Assembly (NCBI RefSeq): GCF_000364445.2
Contig: NZ_CP043538.1
Span: forward strand, 6,341,301-6,405,300
DNA length: 64,000 bases
DNA from: Methylobacterium mesophilicum SR1.6/6
Lineage (GTDB): Bacteria > Pseudomonadota > Alphaproteobacteria > Rhizobiales > Beijerinckiaceae
Reading direction: 5' to 3'
Both the position numbers and the translations under genes were made by a program. Within the stretch, counting starts at the first letter, position 1; the number at the start of each line of letters is the position of its first letter. Positions 44,329-53,190 of the stretch are shown here, in pieces. Below the pieces are notes generated by a model. The model made no database searches, was not told where the DNA came from, and saw only the letters and a list, made by a program, of their open reading frames with translations.

Positions 44329-47028
44329 ATGGTCGGACGTCGGGGAGGATCTCAACTGGAGTTTGCTCGGACGCGGTGGCGCGCCCTGATGCGATCCGGT
44401 GCGGCCCTCGCCTTGGCCACCGCCCTCGGGACGGTCCCGGCCCGCGCCGCGGAGGGCAACGTCTTCACCAACCTGTTCAAGTTCGGCGGCACGACGGTGC
44501 CACCCTCGCAGCCCGAGAGCCTGGAGCCGGCCTATTGTCCGCCGGTGGAGGTCGCCGAGGGGGCGGCCGCCTCGCGCACCCTCGCCGGCGAGACCGTGCG
44601 CACGCAGTTCTCCCTCGGCCGCCTCGCCCGGGAGTGCACCCGCCGTCAGGACGGGTCGATTACCGTCAAGACCGGCGTCGAGGTGAACGTCCTCCTGGGA
44701 CCGGCGGGAGCGCCCGGCCGGTTCGATGTCCCGGTCACGTTCCAGATCCGGCATGACGGCAAGACGGTGACGAGCCGCGTCGAGCGCGCCAGCGTGGTCG
44801 TCGGGCCCGGTGAGGCGCAGGGCTTCGCCACCATCGTCGCCGACGAGTTGCTCGTCCCGGCCGCCATGACGGCGGATTACGATATCGCCGTGGGCGTCGG
44901 CGCCGGAAAGGGGGCGCGAAGCCCGCCGCGAAGCCGCGCCGGCGGAAGCCGGCGGTGGCAGCGGCGCCCGCCGGCGGAGGCGACGCTGCCCAGTGACGCC
45001 GCGGCGCGCCTCGGCGAACCGATTGCCCTGACGGCGGCCGGTCGCGGCCGGCTCTGGCTCGGGCGCGCGGCCAGCTTCCGCCTGGAGCCGACGGATGATC
45101 CGGTCTTCGATCGACGCCTCGTCCTTCCGGACGCCGCGGCCGGCTGGATCGTGCTGAGCTACGGCGGAGATTCGGCGACCGCGCGGCGCCCGATCCTGCG
45201 CATCCTGCGCGGCTCCGACCTTGCGCCTCAGGATTTCATCCTTCCGGGCGCGTCCCAGGGCGTCGGGCACTGGCTCGGCCTCATCCCGCGCGACGCGCGG
45301 GAGATCCGCCTCTGTGCCGGTCCCGACTTCGCGCTGGAGCGGGTGGGGCTTCGCCGCGAGGCCGCGGTGCTCGCGCAATGCCTCGTGAAACGTCCGTGGC
45401 GCTTCGTCGGCGCGCTTTACGAGCGGGTTCGCGGCTCGGAACGACGCTACCGCGACACGCTGCGGGGTGCCTGCGCGGTGACGCCGATGGCGCAGTTCCC
45501 GTCCTGGATCGCGGCGCGGGCCCGCCCGGCCCGGATCCCGCCGACGGGGCTGCGGATCCGCTGCCTCGTTCTCGCAGGACCGGGCGACGCGGCGCTGCTG
45601 ACCGCCACGCTGGACGCGCTCGCGGCGCAGACGCAGCGCGCGACGGCCATCTCGGTCGGTTGGGACGGCGACGCGCCGGACGCTGCGGACGCCCGGGCCC
45701 TTCACCGGGCCTGGGATGAGCGCGCGTCCCCGGATGCGCTGATCGCCGATGCCGACGCCCTCTGCCTCCTCCGCGCCGGCGATCGTCCGGAACCCGAGGC
45801 CCTGGCGCAACTGGCACACGCGATCCGGGGCGCGGACCTCGCCTACGGCGATGCCGTCGGGCAGGACGGAGGGCCGCGCCTGAAGCCGGATTGGAGCCCG
45901 GATCTCGCCCTGGCAACGGGCTATGCGGGACGGCCCCTGCTGGTGACGCGCGCCTTTCTCGCCGCGTCGGGCCCGCGGTCGCCCGGTCCGCACGCGGAGG
46001 CGATCCTCGCCGTCGAGGTCGCCGCCGCCGCGGCGCGCGCGCGGGTTGCCCACGTGCCGCGCATCCTTGCCCGCACCGTCGATGATGCGCGCGACGGAAG
46101 CCTGCGGGCGAACGCGCTCAACCGCCGGCTTGAGGAGGCCGGTGTTCCGGTCCGCGCCGTGCCGCGCCAAGGGTCTGTCCGGCTGGACTGGCCCCTGCCG
46201 CAGCCGGCGCCGACGGTCAGCGTCGTGATCCCCTCGCGCGACCGGCTCGACCTGATCGCGCGCGTCTGCCGCGGCGTCCTGCACGAGACGGCCTATTCCC
46301 CGATCGAGCTGGTCATCGTCGACAACGGGTCGACGGACCCCGGCGTGCTCGCCCATTACGAGACGCTGCGCGGCGACTCGCGGGTGCGCATCCGCATCGA
46401 CCCACAGCCCTTCAACTTCGCCGCGATGGTCAATGCCGGTGTGGCCGAGGCATCGGGCTCGATCGTCGTCCTGCTCAACAACGACGTGGCGGTGCTGGAG
46501 CCCGGCTGGCTGGAGGGGATGGTCCGGCAGGCGTGCCGGCCGGAGGTGGGAGCCGTGGGCGCCAAGCTCCTCTACGGCGACGGAACCCTGCAGCACGCCG
46601 GCGTCGTGGTCGGGCTTGGCGGTCGGGCGGGTCACATCCTGCGGCGGCGCCCGGGCGACACGCCGGGCCATCTCGGGCGGCTGCGCGTGGCGCACGAGGT
46701 CTCGGCGGTGACCGCCGCCTGCCTCGCCGTGTCGCGGGAGAAGTACCTGGCGGTGGGCGGCTTCGATGCCGAAGCTTTTCCGGTCGATTTCAACGACGTG
46801 GATTTCTGCCTGCGGCTCGGCGCGGCCGGCTGGAAGACGATCTGGACCCCCGACGCGACGCTCGCGCATCTCGAATCCGTCAGCCGCGGCCCCTCCGTCG
46901 GTGCGAAGCGCGCCCGTTTCGAGCAGGAGGCAGCCCGGTTCTCCGAGCGCTGGCGCGACGCGATCCGCCACGACCCCTTCTACCATCCCGCCCTGTCGCT
47001 CACGACGTTCGGCGAGGATCTGGAATGA
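44329..47028 (+). CDS. Fused exported-protein/family-2 glycosyltransferase (probable frameshift fusion)
   Basis: An 899-residue frame. Residues 1-40 are a signal peptide ending PARA, and 41-194 look like a conserved secreted protein (AYCPPVEVAEG to AMTADYDIAVGVGAG). The frame then passes through an Arg/Pro-rich stretch (195-219) into a glycosyltransferase region. A first GT-A-like domain (about 395-580: CLLRAGDRPE, KPDWSPDLALATGY) has lost its acidic nucleotide-sugar site. An intact second GT2 domain (about 630-860: VSVVIPSRDRLDLI, NFAAMVNAG, VLLNNDV) follows. A second frame after the G-run at 44910-44914 gives the expected Lys/Pro/Ala tail and stop at 44994. A signal peptide on a cytosolic GT is odd, so a G6-to-G5 deletion is likely. 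ATG 44302 is an alternative start. Confidence 0.75.
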   Translation: MVGRRGGSQLEFARTRWRALMRSGAALALATALGTVPARAAEGNVFTNLFKFGGTTVPPSQPESLEPAYCPPVEVAEGAAASRTLAGETVRTQFSLGRLARECTRRQDGSITVKTGVEVNVLLGPAGAPGRFDVPVTFQIRHDGKTVTSRVERASVVVGPGEAQGFATIVADELLVPAAMTADYDIAVGVGAGKGARSPPRSRAGGSRRWQRRPPAEATLPSDAAARLGEPIALTAAGRGRLWLGRAASFRLEPTDDPVFDRRLVLPDAAAGWIVLSYGGDSATARRPILRILRGSDLAPQDFILPGASQGVGHWLGLIPRDAREIRLCAGPDFALERVGLRREAAVLAQCLVKRPWRFVGALYERVRGSERRYRDTLRGACAVTPMAQFPSWIAARARPARIPPTGLRIRCLVLAGPGDAALLTATLDALAAQTQRATAISVGWDGDAPDAADARALHRAWDERASPDALIADADALCLLRAGDRPEPEALAQLAHAIRGADLAYGDAVGQDGGPRLKPDWSPDLALATGYAGRPLLVTRAFLAASGPRSPGPHAEAILAVEVAAAAARARVAHVPRILARTVDDARDGSLRANALNRRLEEAGVPVRAVPRQGSVRLDWPLPQPAPTVSVVIPSRDRLDLIARVCRGVLHETAYSPIELVIVDNGSTDPGVLAHYETLRGDSRVRIRIDPQPFNFAAMVNAGVAEASGSIVVLLNNDVAVLEPGWLEGMVRQACRPEVGAVGAKLLYGDGTLQHAGVVVGLGGRAGHILRRRPGDTPGHLGRLRVAHEVSAVTAACLAVSREKYLAVGGFDAEAFPVDFNDVDFCLRLGAAGWKTIWTPDATLAHLESVSRGPSVGAKRARFEQEAARFSERWRDAIRHDPFYHPALSLTTFGEDLE
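44910..44914 (+). other. Homopolymer frameshift site (G5) in the fused gene
   Basis: If this G-run had six bases, the frame would read GKGGAKPAAKPRRRKPAVAA and continue to a TGA at 44994-44996. That gives the exported protein a natural end, typical of a Lys/Pro/Ala-rich tail. The CTG at 44986 in the transferase frame is in the position expected for an ATG start of a following overlapping gene (ATGCCCAGTGA-type overlap). Real deletion and sequencing error cannot be separated here. Confidence 0.6.
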
Positions 47029-48632
47029 GGCCGGATGCCGGTCGGGACCTGCATCTCGGCGCGTCGCGGCGGTCCTGGCCCGGGCTGGTGGCGGCGGCGC
47101 GCCATGTCGTGGGACAGCCCCGGGAGGCGGGGGCGATCCTCTGGGCGCGGCTGACCGGCAAACGGCTGCGGGCTCGCCAGAAGTGCGCGGCCCTCGTGGG
47201 GATCGACCACCGCCTCACGCTGCCGGCGCGGTGTCTCGCCCGCTTCCCGCTGGCGACGGGCGAACCGGACGGCGATATCCGCCTGATCGGCGACGGCGCC
47301 CTCGTGGCCGGCGCGCCGGAGCGGATCGCCGCGGCCTTCGCGGCCGATCCCGATCTCCACGCCGTCTACGGCGATGCGCTGGTCCGGGAGCGGCCGGGCG
47401 GCCCGGTTCTGCCGCTGCTCCCGCCGGTCTTCGACGCCGACCGCCTCGTCGCCTTCGACTATCTCGGTCCCATCCTGGCCTGTCGGCGCGCGTCCCTCGA
47501 CGCGGGCGCCGATCCGGTCAGCCCGGCCGACGCCGCCTTCCGCATCGCCGAGCGGTACGGCCCGCGCGCCGTCGGCCATCTGCCGGAGATCCTGGCGATC
47601 GGCGGATCTGGGGCGGACCGAGCCGCGGCGCCCGCAGGGGATGGGCGGCGCGCGCAGCACCATGGCGTGGTGCGCGCCCATCTCGACCGGACCGGCCGCC
47701 GCGACACACGCCTCGTCGCGGCGGGCGGTCTCCTGCAGGCGGAGAGCCCGCTCCCCGATCCGCGACCGCTCGCCAGCGTGATCGTCCCGACCCGGGACCG
47801 CCTCGACCTGCTCCGCCCCTGCCTCGACAGCCTCCGGCGCTGCACCGACTGGCCGAACCTCGAGATCCTCGTCTGCGACAACGACAGCCGGGAGCCGGAA
47901 ACCCTCGCCTACCTGCGCGCCCTGGAAGGGGAGGGGCGGGGGCACGTCGTGCCCTGTCCCGGGCCGTTCAACTTCGCCGCCATGAACAACGCCGCCGCCG
48001 CGCGGGCCCGGGGCCGGCTGCTGGTCTTCGTCAACAACGACGTCGAGGCGTTCCGTCCCGACTGGCTGGCCCGCATGGCCCGCGAGGCGCTGCGCCCCGA
48101 GGTCGGCGCCGTGGGCGCCAAGCTCCTCGACGGCGCGGGTCGGATCCAGCACGGCGGAATCGTGCTCGGTACGGGCGGCTTCGTCACTCACGGCCACCGC
48201 CATTTCCCGGGCGATGCCGCCGGCTACCTCGCCGCCCTGCGCGGCACCCACGCGGTCTCGGCGGTGACGGCCGCCTGCCTCGCGGTCGAGGCGGAGAAGT
48301 TCCGGGCGGTCGGCGGCTTCGACGCGGCGGTCTTCGCCGTCGACTTCAACGACGTCGATCTCTGTCTCCGCCTGAACGCGACCGGCTACCGCACGCTTCT
48401 GGTTCCGGAGGCAGTCCTGCACCACCGCGAGGCGGCGAGCCGCCGCTGGACCCCGGAGGCCCGTGCCCGGCACGCGCGCGAGATCGCCGCGCTGAAAGTA
48501 CGATGGGGGCCGCTGCTGGTGCAGGACCCCCATTATCACCCGGCTTTCGACCCGGAGCTCTCGACCCACGCGCGGCTGCGCCGCGGCTTCCCGGCGGCCG
48601 GGCCGGCGCCCCTGCGCCGCCCGCCCGCCTGA
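47025..48632 (+). CDS. Family 2 glycosyltransferase (tandem paralog)
   Basis: A 535-residue protein paralogous to the preceding gene. An N-terminal decayed GT-A-like domain (about 95-200: LHAVYGDALVRERPGG, DRLVAFDYLGPILACRR) precedes an intact GT2 domain (about 250-480: SVIVPTRDRLDLL, CDNDSREPE, PFNFAAMNNAAAARARG, FVNNDVEAFRPDW, AVDFNDVDLCLRL). It probably adds sugars to rhamnan-like or other cell-surface polysaccharide. The ATG at 47025 overlaps the previous stop (ATGA) and has GAGGA upstream, so both genes are one transcription unit. Confidence 0.9.
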   Translation: MRPDAGRDLHLGASRRSWPGLVAAARHVVGQPREAGAILWARLTGKRLRARQKCAALVGIDHRLTLPARCLARFPLATGEPDGDIRLIGDGALVAGAPERIAAAFAADPDLHAVYGDALVRERPGGPVLPLLPPVFDADRLVAFDYLGPILACRRASLDAGADPVSPADAAFRIAERYGPRAVGHLPEILAIGGSGADRAAAPAGDGRRAQHHGVVRAHLDRTGRRDTRLVAAGGLLQAESPLPDPRPLASVIVPTRDRLDLLRPCLDSLRRCTDWPNLEILVCDNDSREPETLAYLRALEGEGRGHVVPCPGPFNFAAMNNAAAARARGRLLVFVNNDVEAFRPDWLARMAREALRPEVGAVGAKLLDGAGRIQHGGIVLGTGGFVTHGHRHFPGDAAGYLAALRGTHAVSAVTAACLAVEAEKFRAVGGFDAAVFAVDFNDVDLCLRLNATGYRTLLVPEAVLHHREAASRRWTPEARARHAREIAALKVRWGPLLVQDPHYHPAFDPELSTHARLRRGFPAAGPAPLRRPPA

Positions 48633-48637
48633 ACGGC

Positions 48638-49432
48638 CTACTGGACGAGGCGCGGGCCGCCGCCCTGGACCTTCTCATTCTCCGACATGATCCCGAGCCG
48701 CTTGGCGACCTCCGTGTAGGCCTCGATCAGGCCGCCGAGGTCCTTGCGGAACCGGTCCTTGTCGAGCTTGTCCGACGACTTGATGTCCCACAGCCGGCAC
48801 GAATCCGGGGAGATCTCGTCGGCCACGACGATGCGCATCATGTCGCCTTCCCAGAGGCGGCCGGTCTCCATCTTGAAGTCCACGAGCCGGATCCCGACGC
48901 CGAGGAAGAGGCCGGACAGGAAGTCGTTGACGCGGATCGCCAGCGCCATGATGTCGTCGATCTCCTGGGGCGTCGCCCAGCCGAAGGCGGTGATGTGCTC
49001 CTCGGAGACCATCGGGTCGTTGAGCGCATCGTTCTTGTAGTAGAACTCGATGATCGAGCGCGGCAGCTGGGTGCCTTCCTCCAGACCCAGCCGTGTGGCG
49101 AGCGACCCGGCCGCAACGTTGCGTACCACCACCTCGAGCGGGATGATCTCGACCTCGCGGATGAGCTGCTCGCGCATGTTCAGCCGGCGGATGAAGTGTG
49201 TCGGCACGCCGATGTCGTTGAGGTGCTGGAAAACGAACTCGGAGATCCGGTTGTTCAGCACGCCCTTGCCGTCGATGACCTCGTGCTTCTTCGCGTTGAA
49301 GGCCGTCGCGTCATCCTTGAAGTGCTGGATGAGCGTGCCGGGCTCGGGCCCCTCGTAGAGGACCTTCGCCTTGCCCTCGTAGATGCGACGGCGGCGGTTC
49401 ATAGGCGTGTACCGTGGTTTGAGGAAGTCCAT
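48638..49432 (-). CDS. purC: Phosphoribosylaminoimidazole-succinocarboxamide synthase
   Basis: A 264-residue SAICAR synthetase, step 8 of purine synthesis (CAIR plus Asp plus ATP). Characteristic stretches are [64 protein letters not shown] and [12 protein letters not shown]. The start at 49432 is supported by AGGAG 10 bases upstream; the ATG at 49402 ([10 protein letters not shown]) matches many homologs but has no site. It is convergent with the glycosyltransferase genes. Confidence 0.97.
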   Translation of the reverse strand: MDFLKPRYTPMNRRRRIYEGKAKVLYEGPEPGTLIQHFKDDATAFNAKKHEVIDGKGVLNNRISEFVFQHLNDIGVPTHFIRRLNMREQLIREVEIIPLEVVVRNVAAGSLATRLGLEEGTQLPRSIIEFYYKNDALNDPMVSEEHITAFGWATPQEIDDIMALAIRVNDFLSGLFLGVGIRLVDFKMETGRLWEGDMMRIVVADEISPDSCRLWDIKSSDKLDKDRFRKDLGGLIEAYTEVAKRLGIMSENEKVQGGGPRLVQ

Positions 49433-49629
49433 GGGCCGAGGCTCCTGATGCGCGACGATGGGGAGGAATCCGCGGCGCGGCGACCGGACGCGAGGTCGGG
49501 CAGCCGGACGGCCTCTGCCCGACGGCCCCGGCGACCGGGCGCCAAACTAGCCGAACCGGGCTGCCAGCACAACGCGTTAGCCCGCGGGGCGGGATTGCGG
49601 ACGGCGCCCCGTACGTGCCCGGAACTCCC

Positions 49630-50421
49630 TCACGCCGTCGTCTTCGACGGGTATCGGCAGAGGTCGGCGATGGGGCAGCGCGGGCATTCGGGCTTGCGCG
49701 CCTTGCAGGTGTAGCGGCCGTGCAGAATCAGCCAGTGATGGGCATGCAGGCGGTAGGCTTCCGGCACGATCGCCTCCAAGCCCGCCTGCACCTTGTCGGT
49801 GGTCGCGCCGAGGAACAGCGGGATGCGGTTCGAGACCCGGAAGATATGGGTGTCGACGGCGATCCGCGGCACCCCGAAGGCGATGTTCAGCACGACGCTC
49901 GCCGTCTTGGCGCCGACGCCGGGAAGCACCTGAAGCGCCTCCAGGCTCGCCGGAACCGCGCCGCCGTGCTCCTCCAAGAGGATGCGCGAGAGCGCGACGA
50001 CGTTCTTCGCCTTGGTGTTGAACAGGCCGATCGTCCGCACGAAGTCGCGGACCCGCTCCTCGCCGAGCGCCAGCATCCTCTCGGGCGTGTCGGCGACCGC
50101 GAAGAGCGGGCCGGTCGCGAGGTTGACGCCGCGGTCGGTGGCCTGGGCGGAGAGCACCACGGCGACGAGGAGCGTGAACGGGTTGACATAGTGCAGTTCG
50201 CCCTTCGGCTCTGGCTCGGCTGCCTGGAATCGGCGGAAGATCTCCGCGAGGGTCGCGGTGTCCACCGCCTGGGGAGCTGTCACCACCTGTGCGGTGACGG
50301 CTGGCTGGATCGGGCCGCCGAGGCGGGCCGCGGCGGGCCCCTTCGACGACCCCGCCGACGGCGTCGCGGAGCGGCGGCTGGCGCGATCCGTCACGGCAGA
50401 CGGTGGCTTTCTGGCGGGCAT
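49630..50421 (-). CDS. nth: Endonuclease III
   Basis: A 263-residue DNA glycosylase/AP-lyase for oxidised pyrimidines. It has a helix-hairpin-helix with the catalytic Lys in LQVLPGVGAKTASVVLN, the catalytic Asp in AVDTHIFRVSNRI, and a [4Fe-4S] cluster C-x6-C-x2-C-x5-C at the C-terminus (CKARKPECPRCPIADLC). An Ala/Pro-rich N-terminal extension of about 50 residues precedes the core. The ATG at 50421 is only 12 bases from the divergent DUF2244 start. Confidence 0.96.
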   Translation of the reverse strand: MPARKPPSAVTDRASRRSATPSAGSSKGPAAARLGGPIQPAVTAQVVTAPQAVDTATLAEIFRRFQAAEPEPKGELHYVNPFTLLVAVVLSAQATDRGVNLATGPLFAVADTPERMLALGEERVRDFVRTIGLFNTKAKNVVALSRILLEEHGGAVPASLEALQVLPGVGAKTASVVLNIAFGVPRIAVDTHIFRVSNRIPLFLGATTDKVQAGLEAIVPEAYRLHAHHWLILHGRYTCKARKPECPRCPIADLCRYPSKTTA

Positions 50422-50432
50422 GCGCGCGTTAT

Positions 50433-50963
50433 ATGGATCGTATGGCGAGCGGCAATCCTTCCGTCCACCCGTACGGGCTCGATCCGGACACGATCGACCG
50501 ACCGGTCTTCGCGGCGACCATCCGTCCCCACCAGTCCCTGAGCCGACGCGGCTTCCGCGTGGTCATGGTCGGCTGCTGCGCGGTCTCGCTCACGGTCTCG
50601 GTCTGGGCCTGGCGCATGGGCTTCTGGCCGGTGGCCGGCTTCTTCGGCCTCGACATGCTGGCGATCTACGCGGCGCTGAAGGTCAGCTTCCGCCGCGGAC
50701 GCTCCTTCGAGGAGGTGATGATTTCCCAGATCGAGATCCTCCTCGCCCGGGTCAGCCACCGGGGAGAGCGGCGCGAGTGGCGGTTCAACCCCCTCTGGAC
50801 CAAGCTCGAGACCGTCGAGGACGACGAGTACGGCCTCCAGCGCCTGACTTTGGTCTCGCGCCGTCAGCAGGCCCTCGTGGCCCGGGATGCCGGGCCGGAA
50901 GAGCGGGCCCGGGTGGCGCACGGTCTCGGCGAGGCGCTCAAGCAGGTGAAGAAGGGCTACTGA
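50433..50963 (+). CDS. DUF2244 family membrane protein
   Basis: A 176-residue protein with two central TM helices (about 43-85, FRVVMVGCCAVSLTVSVWAWRMGFWPVAGFF). DUF2244 features are TIRPHQSLSRRGF before the helices, ALKVSFRRGRSFEEV and the C-terminal ALKQVKKGY. The function is unknown. Starts at 50433 and 50442 (ATG) are both possible; 50433 is chosen as the first beyond the nth start codon. Confidence 0.88.
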   Translation: MDRMASGNPSVHPYGLDPDTIDRPVFAATIRPHQSLSRRGFRVVMVGCCAVSLTVSVWAWRMGFWPVAGFFGLDMLAIYAALKVSFRRGRSFEEVMISQIEILLARVSHRGERREWRFNPLWTKLETVEDDEYGLQRLTLVSRRQQALVARDAGPEERARVAHGLGEALKQVKKGY

Positions 50964-51181
50964 CACGCCGCGTCGGGACGGCCCTGCAATGTCACGGCAA
51001 GGCGTCACACGCCCGTCGCGACCCTGCGACAGAAAAAATGCTTCGCACCGCAGCAACCCTGTTGACGGGCCATCTGAGTGTCCGTATACCCCGGCTCATC
51101 GGCGCCGGCCGCGGAAGTGGACCGGGCGCTGAGCCATCTTCTGACAAGCGGGCGGGCTGGCCGGCGGGATTGCCGGGCGGC

Positions 51182-51352
51182 CAGCCCGGAGCCGAGATGG
51201 CCGCCGGTGATCGAGACCGCGTCGATCATCTCGGCCCGCACCGCGTCCGCCACCGCCTGCAGCTCCGACTCCGGAAGACCGCGCAACGCAGCAGGGTTCG
51301 GGATACGATCCAGCAACGCCGATTGCTCAGGTGATAGGGCCAATGATCGCAT
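51182..51352 (-). pseudogene. dxs: Remnant of 1-deoxy-D-xylulose-5-phosphate synthase (dxs) N-terminus
   Basis: The minus strand reads [20 protein letters not shown], then about 37 residues including [19 protein letters not shown] and [12 protein letters not shown]. This is the conserved N-terminal segment of Dxs, where [20 protein letters not shown] normally follows. Here the similarity ends at GSGL, and the rest of the frame (to 51005) has no Dxs character. Thus the catalytic domains are absent and the fragment is probably a decayed duplicate. The surrounding 50964-51552 holds no other recognised gene. Confidence 0.75.
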
Positions 51353-51552
51353 CCGCTCGTTCGAGTCTGGCGACAGCCCCGTCACGCGGTACGACTGTCG
51401 CAACGACGGCACCCAGGGACGCGCGTTCATGCTAGAAGCCGCCCGGCCGTCGCTGTCATGATAGTGCCAGTTACGGATGATCGGCCGCGCGATCAATGTC
51501 GGGCCGGCGTTTTTTTCGCTTTCGTGCCCTTACCGCCACAAGAGGTCCGCCT

Positions 51553-51807
51553 TTGAGTCCGGCTCGTCTGTGCACAATCCTGCTGGCGCTCGCGATTACG
51601 GGAAACAGCCAAGCCTATGCCGGCCCGCGGTTGCCGGACGGCAACCTCGACTTCCTCTGCAACTTCCTGGGCGATTGCCCGGCGCGCGTTTCGCCGGGCG
51701 GACCCGACCGCGATTCGCGGCCCTTCACCGGCAGCCTCGGCCGGCCCTGCGCGTGGCGGGACCGTCCGACGCCGGAGGGCGTGCGGCGGGTGCGCGTGTG
51801 CTGGTGA
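51553..51807 (+). CDS. Small exported Cys-containing protein upstream of a nuclease
   Basis: An 84-residue protein with a signal peptide (ARLCTILLALAITGNSQAYA) and a compact mature part with LPDGNLDFLCNFLGDCPAR, PCAWRDRP and a terminal RVCW. Four mature cysteines suggest two disulfides. The TTG at 51553 has AGAGG upstream and starts the signal; an ATG at 51496 is an alternative. The stop (TGA 51805-51807) overlaps the nuclease GTG, so the two genes are coupled. It might interact with or inhibit the exported nuclease; this is conjecture. Confidence 0.65.
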   Translation: MSPARLCTILLALAITGNSQAYAGPRLPDGNLDFLCNFLGDCPARVSPGGPDRDSRPFTGSLGRPCAWRDRPTPEGVRRVRVCW

Positions 51808-52691
51808 GGCAGGCCCGGAGGGTCATGGCCGCAGCCTGCATGCTGGTGGTGCTCGGGGCCGCCCAGGTCCGAGGGGACGAGATCTGCCCGGCTCATTTCG
51901 CCGACGGACGGCTGCCGGTCCTGATCAATGCCAAGCTCGCGGCGCGGACCATCCCGCTGTGCTTCGAGGCCTTCGCGGTGCTCGATTCCGGGGTGACACG
52001 CACGCCGCTCTACTCCGCCGAGCACCTCACGCGGGCGAGCGTCGCGGCCGCCCGGACGGTGGCGCGGGATGACTCTTTCCACGAGGAGATGCGGCTGCCG
52101 GCCGATGGACGCGCCTCGCTCGAGGACTACGTCCGAAGCGGCTTCGACCGCGGTCATCTGGCACCGGCCGGCGACATGCCGACGGTGAGCGCCCAGGCCG
52201 AGTCCTTCAGCCTCGCCAATATCGTTCCCCAGAACCGGGTGCTGAACCGCGGCCTCTGGTCCGACATCGAGGAGAGCACGCGGCGCCTGGCGAGCCGGCG
52301 CGGCTCGATCTTCGTGGTGACCGGCGTGATTTTCTCCGGGGACGCGGTTCAGCAGATCAAGGGCGGCGTTCTGGTTCCGACTCTATTGTTCAAGGCGCTC
52401 TATGACCCCGCGAGCGGCGAGGCCGGCGCCTACCTCGCCCGGAACGACGACACGAAGGACTGGCGCGCAGTCTCGATCGACGACCTGACCCGGGAAGCGG
52501 GGATCGACGTGTTCCCCGCCCTCCCCGCCGCGGCACGAACCGCGGCGATGAACCTGCCGGAACCCCACGCCTTCACGCGCGGAGACGAGCGCCGCCCGCG
52601 ACAGGAGCAGTCGTGGCAGGACTGGCTGCAGCGGGAAGGAAGCCGCGCCCTGCGCAAGATCATCCGCGACCTCCTGCATGCGCTCTTCTGA
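51804..52691 (+). CDS. Exported DNA/RNA non-specific endonuclease (NUC1 family)
   Basis: A 295-residue exported nuclease with a signal peptide (RQARRVMAAACMLVVLGAAQVRG). A beta-beta-alpha-metal nuclease domain follows: the catalytic His is in DRGHLAPAGDMPT (about 114-126) and the metal-binding Asn region is SLANIVPQNRVLNRGLW. It degrades DNA and RNA outside the cytosol. GTG 51804 overlaps the stop of the small exported gene; ATG 51825 with GGAGGG directly upstream is an alternative but leaves a weakly charged signal N-terminus. Confidence 0.88.
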   Translation: MRQARRVMAAACMLVVLGAAQVRGDEICPAHFADGRLPVLINAKLAARTIPLCFEAFAVLDSGVTRTPLYSAEHLTRASVAAARTVARDDSFHEEMRLPADGRASLEDYVRSGFDRGHLAPAGDMPTVSAQAESFSLANIVPQNRVLNRGLWSDIEESTRRLASRRGSIFVVTGVIFSGDAVQQIKGGVLVPTLLFKALYDPASGEAGAYLARNDDTKDWRAVSIDDLTREAGIDVFPALPAAARTAAMNLPEPHAFTRGDERRPRQEQSWQDWLQREGSRALRKIIRDLLHALF

Positions 52692-52699
52692 GAGGCCCC

Positions 52700-53005
52700 A
52701 TGACCGAGGACAAACGCCGGCGCAAGGCGTCGGCCGGGACAGGCGGAGGAGGTTCCTTCGAGCCCTTCGCGGATGCGGCCGGCGCGCGCACCATCGGCGC
52801 CCTCTCCTTCGAGAACGGCACCGACCGGATCGCCCTGCACGGGTCCCTCGACCTGATGCGGGACAAGGCCGGCCTCGCTCAGGCACGCCTGCTCAAGCAG
52901 ACGATCGACGCCATCGTGGCGGTCCTGGAGGCCGGCGACCTGCCCGAGACGGTGGCCGAGGCCGCCGACGACGCGCCGACTTCGGTTCCCAATCCCTTCG
53001 CGTAA
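52700..53005 (+). CDS. Hypothetical protein following the nuclease
   Basis: A 101-residue cytosolic protein: basic N-terminus (TEDKRRRKAS), Gly-rich linker, then a helical domain (GALSFENGTDRIALHGSLDLMRDKAGLAQARLLKQTIDAIVAVLE). No family is recognised, though the pattern is conserved-looking. GAGAGG lies 4-5 bases before the ATG at 52700, which is 9 bases after the nuclease stop, so it is probably cotranscribed. Confidence 0.7.
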   Translation: MTEDKRRRKASAGTGGGGSFEPFADAAGARTIGALSFENGTDRIALHGSLDLMRDKAGLAQARLLKQTIDAIVAVLEAGDLPETVAEAADDAPTSVPNPFA

Positions 53006-53190
53006 GTGGCCGCGGCACCTGCGCCACCGTCCGCCAGCCTTGCCGCTGCCCTGCGGGGCTGATACTCGGTCGGCGTCATTCTATATCGTGAGGAAAGCGC
53101 GTACAGGACGAGGGCTCAGGGCCCCGCGCCTGCCCCGTGCCGCTGGCACGCACCGCGCAATCCCGCACACCACGCCGAGGACGATCCGCG

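Noticed and set aside
51005..51181. Continuation of the dxs-remnant frame as a functional protein
   Set aside because: No similarity to Dxs or other families; composition is like a read-through shadow.
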